DNA from: Bacteroidales bacterium
GTDB lineage: Bacteria > Bacteroidota > Bacteroidia > Bacteroidales > UBA932
Length of the DNA: 19,248 nt
Assembly: GCA_023230265.1 (NCBI GenBank)
Contig: JALNXR010000010.1
Location: forward strand, 1-19,248
Direction of reading: 5' to 3'
Position numbers and translations under genes: made by a program. Numbering within the stretch: the first letter of the stretch is position 1; the number at the start of each line of letters is the position of its first letter. Below, piece after piece: positions 14,580-19,248 of the stretch. The notes below the pieces were generated by a model that saw only the letters and a program-made list of their open reading frames with translations, searched no databases and was not told the origin of the DNA.

Positions 14580-15809
14580 TTAATCAGTTTTTAGTTTCAC
14601 CCTGACAAAGACATAATTATCTGTTTCTTTCAACCCGTCAGCAATCTTTTTGAACTTTTCTGACACTTTATGACTCTCTGCGTGTGCAATGAACTCCTCT
14701 GCAAGAATATAGGAGACCATATAATTATCTGCACTCACATATTTTGGCCAGATTGCCGGTCCTCCCTCAATATCATCTACAAAGCCCATTTGATCTATTT
14801 CCGGCTGGTCAAGGAATGTAAATTCTTCTGTTTCTTTGTTGAATAATGCACAGGCATTTGGATCAATCAATTGTCGTACAGATCCTTTCCAATTCCTATG
14901 CATTTTATAGGGCTTATCAGAGAGAGAACCAAGATGAAAACGCATAAACAGGTAATTATCACTTTCAAAAACGTTACTATGTCTCCACAGATATGGTGCT
15001 GTGGATGGCAGCCTACTTCCTGCATTATCACGAACATTGTATTTACCATAATCAATAATAAATACAGTATCAACAGATAGATCCTTATTTATACTTAATA
15101 CATATTTATTTATCCCGTTAATCAGTCGTATTCTATCCTTATATAAGTAAATATAAGACATCAAATGTGATATACTTATTTCAACATCTTTTACAAGATC
15201 CACATCCTCAGGGGGATACTTAAGTTTTTTAATAAAATTTAAAGATCTGTCGGTAATGATGACCGGATATATATAACCACCTAAGAAGAAATAATAATCA
15301 CCAAGCTTGCGAAAATTACCACTTATAGGAATATTATCAACCATACCTGGTGCCGGGAGAATAGCATTTCTAATAAATTCACCATTCCGGGAATACTCAA
15401 CTACTTTATTGATTGATTTAATGATAATATTCCCGGATTCATTGTCTATCTGTAGTTGTCCCAATTGTTCATATTCCTGAGGTCCTCTTCCCAATCTGTT
15501 AAATGTACTGACATATTTTCCCTTAGAGTCAAATATTTTTATTATACCCTTTTTTTGGGAGAAATAAAGGATGTCCTTTTCATACAATATTCGTTCATGA
15601 GGAGGATTGGAGAGTAAGGATTCTGGTGTTGTTTCCAGAGGGATGTACTCAATTGTATCTGCTATCTCAGAAAGGTTAACCTGCCGACTTTTGCCCACTC
15701 CGCCGGCTACATCTATCACTTTGAGCCCTTCCTCTGTATTCTGATTGTCAGAAGAACAGCCCGGTTGAAATAATAGGAAGGGGATAATAAAAAAAATCAG
15801 ATGTCTCAT
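14580..15809 (-). CDS. Six-bladed beta-propeller lipoprotein (copy A)
   Basis: The protein has 409 residues. The N-terminus MRHLIFFIIPFLLFQPGCSSD is a lipoprotein signal with Cys18; the residues before the Cys are not an ideal lipobox, but acidic SSDNQNTEE after it is usual for Bacteroidota surface lipoproteins. The body fits the Bacteroidota six-bladed propeller family (DUF5128-like): VNLSEIADTIEYIPLET (about 45-61), IKIFDSKGKYVSTFNRLGRGPQEYEQL (about 90-116) and repeated blade strands, ending KETDNYVFVRVKLKTD. It is a close paralogue of the gene at the right edge; the last 36 or so residues before the end are identical. It lies 46 bp downstream of the barrel gene on the same strand. Function is unknown; a partner of the barrel in ligand capture is plausible. 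Confidence 0.8.
   Translation of the reverse strand: MRHLIFFIIPFLLFQPGCSSDNQNTEEGLKVIDVAGGVGKSRQVNLSEIADTIEYIPLETTPESLLSNPPHERILYEKDILYFSQKKGIIKIFDSKGKYVSTFNRLGRGPQEYEQLGQLQIDNESGNIIIKSINKVVEYSRNGEFIRNAILPAPGMVDNIPISGNFRKLGDYYFFLGGYIYPVIITDRSLNFIKKLKYPPEDVDLVKDVEISISHLMSYIYLYKDRIRLINGINKYVLSINKDLSVDTVFIIDYGKYNVRDNAGSRLPSTAPYLWRHSNVFESDNYLFMRFHLGSLSDKPYKMHRNWKGSVRQLIDPNACALFNKETEEFTFLDQPEIDQMGFVDDIEGGPAIWPKYVSADNYMVSYILAEEFIAHAESHKVSEKFKKIADGLKETDNYVFVRVKLKTD
14595..14702. repeat. Near-identical 108-bp direct repeat, copy A (partner at 18288-18395)
   Basis: This stretch, coding for the C-terminus of propeller copy A, aligns without gaps to 18288-18395 (offset 3693) with three mismatches, at 14634, 14658 and 14697. 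The two genes are clearly less alike in their middle parts, so this block stands out. Confidence 0.85.
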
Positions 15810-15855
15810 AACAAAATATGATTAGTTAATAATTCCTGATTCTATGGTAAATGTA

Positions 15856-18282
15856 TTAAAATTTCTTTAAATCATCTGAATATGCTCCATCTACACCTTT
15901 TACCCGCTCTTTGAAATTCCCGAAGGTAAAGCGCAACCAGAATCTAATTGTCCTGCCCAACTCCTGATGCTCTTCTTTTATATAGTAGTTATCCGTATGC
16001 ATCTCATTAATAATTGTCTTTCTGTTTTTGAAAGGATTACTGACAGATATACCTCCGTACAATCTCTCTTTAATTATGCTCTGATTCAACGAAAAGTAGA
16101 ATGATGACATTAAGTTGGAACTGACGGATTGTGCAAACAGAGGATTGTTTCTCAGGTCTATTAAGGCAGTCATTTTACCACCCTTCCAGATTGTGCCGGA
16201 AGCAAACAAATTAGCGGAAATACTTGTATTGTCGTTTTTGATATTTACCCCAGAATAAAAAATCCGGTTAATTCCTATCTGGGAGGATATTGATATTTTT
16301 TTATACAAGCTATAGCTTAATTGAACATTTGCAAAGAATATTTTTTTCTTTCCCAGATTTTCATATGATGTAACTGTTATATTTTCTTCATTTACAATTG
16401 TCATCCTCTCTATCGAGTTGTCAACAAATTCTCCGCGCAGGGTTGTCATAATAGCAAAATTATTGCGACTTCTGTATGAATAATAGAGGTCAAAAGAGTT
16501 TGCATATTCTGACTTTAACCCGGGGTTTCCCTGAACAATATTATAAGGATCTGTTTTATCAAGATATGGATTGAGTAATGAGATCCCAGGTCTTTGCTCA
16601 ACACCCAGATAGGTGAAACCTATGGATTTGTTGTTTTTAAAACTATAGGAAACAGTAAAACGAGGAATAAGAATGGTTTCGTTATATGAGAGCTTTGATC
16701 TTATCCCTGAGTTAATATATTCTCCCGAATTTGATAAACTGTTCAATTTTAAAGATGCAGAGGCACTGATCTTCTTTTTTTGATAAGAATATCCCGATGA
16801 GATTTCCATTATTTTCTGAACATAGTCAAGGCCATTGTTATCCCTTAATATACCATCGTTCACAGGGGAAATAACAGAATAGTCTGAAATATTGCTGTAA
16901 TCTCTTAATACATAATTTGCAGAAAATGAGAGCTGGTTAGTTTCGTTAAGTCTTCTGGAAAGATAAGCTTTAATGTTTTGCTGCAGGGTGTTTGTATTTT
17001 GTTTTGTTGTTCGGACTATTGTTGAGTCAAAAGGTAATAGCCAATGATCGTTATTTAATTTCTCTTTGTCTAAAACAGAATTATTAAAATTATACATTAC
17101 CTGAAGATGTCCGCCGTTATTTTTCAGGGGTTTGTAAAATTTAAGCCCAAGATTTACACGGGGGAGAGTGGACTGTTTATTGGTCGTGGTTACAGTAAGT
17201 TCTTCATTCACAAAATTCTGATAATTATTGAGTGAGGTGTGATTTATACTTTCCGATAATGTTTTCCCAAAATCGGTTCCCACCCCCAACGACACATATG
17301 ACTTATCCCTGAATGTGTAGCTGGCCCCAAGAGACACACCCTGATTTGTTGAGGATGATTCGGTGGAATTGTTTTTAAAAGTAAATCTGAGGTTTTCACT
17401 TAAATAATTCTCCTGATAAAACTTGTTTGCAAGAGCGGGAGGATCGCTTGTCTTTAGTGAATAATCGAGAGAAACAACTACATTGCCCAACTTGGTTACC
17501 ACTTCCGGGTCAACATCAAAGCTGTTTCTTGTAGTTGCACCGGAAGAAATCTCAAATGTGTACCCATCCGGAAGCGGCTTACTTAGAATAATGTTAATTG
17601 CCGCATCATACTCAGAGAATCTTGCAGGAGGCGGTGAAATGATCTCTATGTTCTTCATATATTCAGCCTTGATAAAAGACATAGGATATTGCCGTGAGGA
17701 GGTTATCAACCTGTACTCTTCACCGTTTATCAGAATAATATATTTTATGTCCGGAGTCTTATGCTCAATCCTTCCTTTTTCATTTATTCTTGTGAACGGT
17801 AATTTCTCCATCATCCTGAGCATACTAATTTTAAACCTGTCCGGGTCACGGGAGACATCGTAAGAGATTTTAAATGGTTCATAAGTTAGCAAAGGCGTTT
17901 CTGCAGAAACGGTTACTTCATCAAGCACAAGACCCTCTTTGAGTCTTATATCTCCCAAGTCCAGGTTGCTGTTCCCTTTCTCCAGTTTAATGTTTTGAAT
18001 ATGTTTGTTATACCCCATCATGCTGATATACAAGGTGTACTCCCCCTCTTTTATAACTTTTACACTAAAACGGCCATTTGTATCAGTTACGCCATACCCG
18101 ATCAACCTGTCCTTTTTTGCCTCAACAAGAGCGACCTCTGCATTTGCCAGAGGAGTAAAGGTTTTTGAATCTGTTACAATTCCCCGAACATTAAACACGG
18201 AGCTATCCGGCGTTTCCAAATAGTTGAGGGAATAAGCAAGAGAACTGCTTAAAAGGAAGGATATAACAGCAAATAATTTCAT
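15856..18282 (-). CDS. Outer-membrane beta-barrel protein with carboxypeptidase-regulatory and plug regions (OMP_b-brl_3 type)
   Basis: The 808-residue protein has a signal peptide (MKLFAVISFLLSSSLAYS, 1-18). A CarboxypepD_reg-like domain follows (FNVRGIVTDSKTFTPLANAEVALVE to TLYISMMGYNKHI, about 30-95), then a plug-like section (LDEVTVSAETPLL, about 118; ILINGEEYRLITS; IEIISPPPARFSEYDAAINIIL, about 215-236). The rest is barrel strands, ending in Phe (DDLKKF) as expected for insertion by the BAM machinery. It resembles TonB-dependent-receptor-like proteins of the OMP_b-brl_3 family, but the plug is shorter than in SusC proteins and no SusD gene is adjacent. Its ATG overlaps the stop of the upstream propeller gene in an ATGA (18279-18282), so translation is coupled. 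Cargo is unknown. Confidence 0.88.
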   Translation of the reverse strand: MKLFAVISFLLSSSLAYSLNYLETPDSSVFNVRGIVTDSKTFTPLANAEVALVEAKKDRLIGYGVTDTNGRFSVKVIKEGEYTLYISMMGYNKHIQNIKLEKGNSNLDLGDIRLKEGLVLDEVTVSAETPLLTYEPFKISYDVSRDPDRFKISMLRMMEKLPFTRINEKGRIEHKTPDIKYIILINGEEYRLITSSRQYPMSFIKAEYMKNIEIISPPPARFSEYDAAINIILSKPLPDGYTFEISSGATTRNSFDVDPEVVTKLGNVVVSLDYSLKTSDPPALANKFYQENYLSENLRFTFKNNSTESSSTNQGVSLGASYTFRDKSYVSLGVGTDFGKTLSESINHTSLNNYQNFVNEELTVTTTNKQSTLPRVNLGLKFYKPLKNNGGHLQVMYNFNNSVLDKEKLNNDHWLLPFDSTIVRTTKQNTNTLQQNIKAYLSRRLNETNQLSFSANYVLRDYSNISDYSVISPVNDGILRDNNGLDYVQKIMEISSGYSYQKKKISASASLKLNSLSNSGEYINSGIRSKLSYNETILIPRFTVSYSFKNNKSIGFTYLGVEQRPGISLLNPYLDKTDPYNIVQGNPGLKSEYANSFDLYYSYRSRNNFAIMTTLRGEFVDNSIERMTIVNEENITVTSYENLGKKKIFFANVQLSYSLYKKISISSQIGINRIFYSGVNIKNDNTSISANLFASGTIWKGGKMTALIDLRNNPLFAQSVSSNLMSSFYFSLNQSIIKERLYGGISVSNPFKNRKTIINEMHTDNYYIKEEHQELGRTIRFWLRFTFGNFKERVKGVDGAYSDDLKKF

Positions 18283-19248
18283 TTCAATTTCACCCTGACA
18301 AAGACATAATTATCTGTTTCTTTCAATCCGTCAGCAATCTTTTTGAACTTCTCTGACACTTTATGACTCTCTGCGTGTGCAATGAACTCATCTGCCGGGA
18401 TGTATGAGATCATATAATTGTCTGCACTTACATATTTTGGCCAGATTCCCGGTCCTCCCTCTATATCATCAATAAACCCTCTTTGATATTTTTCCGGTTG
18501 GTCAAGGAATGTAAACTCTTCTGTTTCTTTGTTGAATAATGCACAGGCATAAGGATCTGTCCATTCCCCTCCGGATAGATTAAGCATTTTAAAGGGTTTG
18601 TCAGAGAGTGAACCTAAATAAAAACGCATAAACAGGTAATTATCACTTTCATAAAAAACATTATACATCCTCAGCAGGTACCATGGATTATGCGAGGACC
18701 GACTACCCGATTTATCATTTTCCGGAAAGTATTTACCATAATCAATAATAAATACGGTGTCAACAGAGAGATCCTTATCAATGCTTAATACATATTTGTT
18801 TACCCCGTTAATCAGTAGTATTCTATTATTATGCAAATTAATATGTGGTTCCAAGAAACTATAAGGAGAATGTCTGTTTGGGGTTTTAATAAAATCCACC
18901 TCCTCCGGAGGATACTTTAATCTCTTTACGACCTTAAAAAAGCTGTCAGTAATGATAACCGAATATGTAGATAAAGCATGACAAGGGAAAAAATAGTAAT
19001 CACCAAGCTTCAGGCAACGATTATTTTGTACAGAAATATTATCAATCTTACCTGGTGCCGGGAGAAAGAAATTTCTAATACATTCTCCGTTTGGGAAATA
19101 CTCAAGTACTTTATTGGTAGTTTTAATGACAATGTTTCCTGATGCATTATCTATACGTGGGTCCCATAATTCGTCATATTCCTGAGGTCCTCTTCCCAAC
19201 CTGTTAAATGTGTTGAGATATTCCCCTTTAGAGTTAAATATTTTAATT
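18279..19248 (-). CDS. Six-bladed beta-propeller lipoprotein (copy B), 5' end beyond the right edge
   Basis: The frame is open to the right edge, giving at least 323 residues (IKIFNSKGEYLNTFNRLGRGPQEYDELW at its visible start). It lines up with residues from about 90 of copy A, so about 90 residues including the signal peptide are missing; a TTG at 19199 inside NRLGRGPQEY is not the start. The alignment covers almost the whole length: copy B has INKYVLSIDKDLSVDTVFIIDYGKY-type and FNKETEEFTFLDQPE segments also found in copy A. The C-terminus is FIAHAESHKVSEKFKKIADGL and then KETDNYVFVRVKLK. The stop overlaps the barrel start by 4 bp, indicating one operon with the barrel and probably copy A. 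Confidence 0.82.
   Translation of the reverse strand, partial: IKIFNSKGEYLNTFNRLGRGPQEYDELWDPRIDNASGNIVIKTTNKVLEYFPNGECIRNFFLPAPGKIDNISVQNNRCLKLGDYYFFPCHALSTYSVIITDSFFKVVKRLKYPPEEVDFIKTPNRHSPYSFLEPHINLHNNRILLINGVNKYVLSIDKDLSVDTVFIIDYGKYFPENDKSGSRSSHNPWYLLRMYNVFYESDNYLFMRFYLGSLSDKPFKMLNLSGGEWTDPYACALFNKETEEFTFLDQPEKYQRGFIDDIEGGPGIWPKYVSADNYMISYIPADEFIAHAESHKVSEKFKKIADGLKETDNYVFVRVKLK
18288..18395. repeat. Near-identical 108-bp direct repeat, copy B (partner at 14595-14702)
   Basis: This is the matching block to the copy A repeat, with three mismatches over 108 bp. It codes for the C-terminal residues of propeller copy B and brackets the barrel gene together with copy A. Confidence 0.85.

Noticed and set aside
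14580..19248. SusC/SusD polysaccharide utilisation locus
   Set aside because: The barrel is shorter than SusC, no SusD-like lipoprotein or glycoside hydrolase is present, and the lipoproteins are propellers.

Overview
The window (about 40% G+C by eye) looks like chromosomal DNA from the phylum Bacteroidota, most likely order Bacteroidales. The evidence is the mix of Bacteroidota-typical families (GldE-like CNNM/CBS protein next to a phosphopantetheinyl transferase, S37 peptidase, DUF2156 protein, six-bladed propeller lipoproteins, OMP_b-brl_3 barrel, TPR-TM-HTH regulator), promoter boxes of the TAnnTTTG type, and starts that mostly lack a Shine-Dalgarno sequence. I cannot name the genus. All family assignments come from reading the sequence; no database search was possible.

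Layout. (1) 1-2131, minus: tyrS, rbfA and a LolC/LolE-like permease that runs off the left edge, a tight housekeeping operon. (2) 2183-6315, plus: a secreted S37-type serine peptidase, a DUF2156 acyl/aminoacyl-transferase-like protein, a short GldE-like CNNM-CBS membrane protein and a 4'-phosphopantetheinyl transferase. The first faces tyrS across only 51 bp that holds two back-to-back promoter boxes. (3) 6463-9262, minus: Bcp-type peroxiredoxin, patatin-like phospholipase and a TolB-like propeller lipoprotein, with a REP-like inverted repeat between the last two. (4) 9263-9679: the only gene-free stretch over 300 bp, holding a long imperfect inverted repeat and a 23-bp direct repeat. (5) 9680-12516, plus: a compact four-gene operon made of a PqqD-like RiPP recognition element, an NTP_transf_5 nucleotidyltransferase, an HPr-kinase-like P-loop protein and a soluble S26/S24-type peptidase with a Ser/His/Asp set. 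(6) 12560-19248, minus: a membrane-anchored TPR/HTH regulator, a propeller lipoprotein, an outer-membrane barrel with a carboxypeptidase-regulatory and plug region, and a second, paralogous propeller lipoprotein cut by the right edge.

The most interesting part is regions 5 and 6. The four-gene operon has the accessory parts known from some RiPP (notably lasso-peptide) clusters, namely RRE, HPr-kinase-like enzyme, nucleotidyltransferase and protease, but no visible precursor peptide, cyclase, radical SAM enzyme or exporter. It converges on a cell-envelope locus with a barrel flanked by duplicated propeller lipoproteins and followed by a transmembrane transcription regulator. A link between the two is inference from adjacency only.

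A second theme is short repeats in the gaps: an 18-bp repeat (two copies plus a decayed third), a 19-bp repeat (three copies), a 21-bp repeat (two copies), and inverted repeats at 8121-8196 and 9275-9379. No tRNA, rRNA, CRISPR array, complete insertion sequence or convincing rho-independent terminator was seen.
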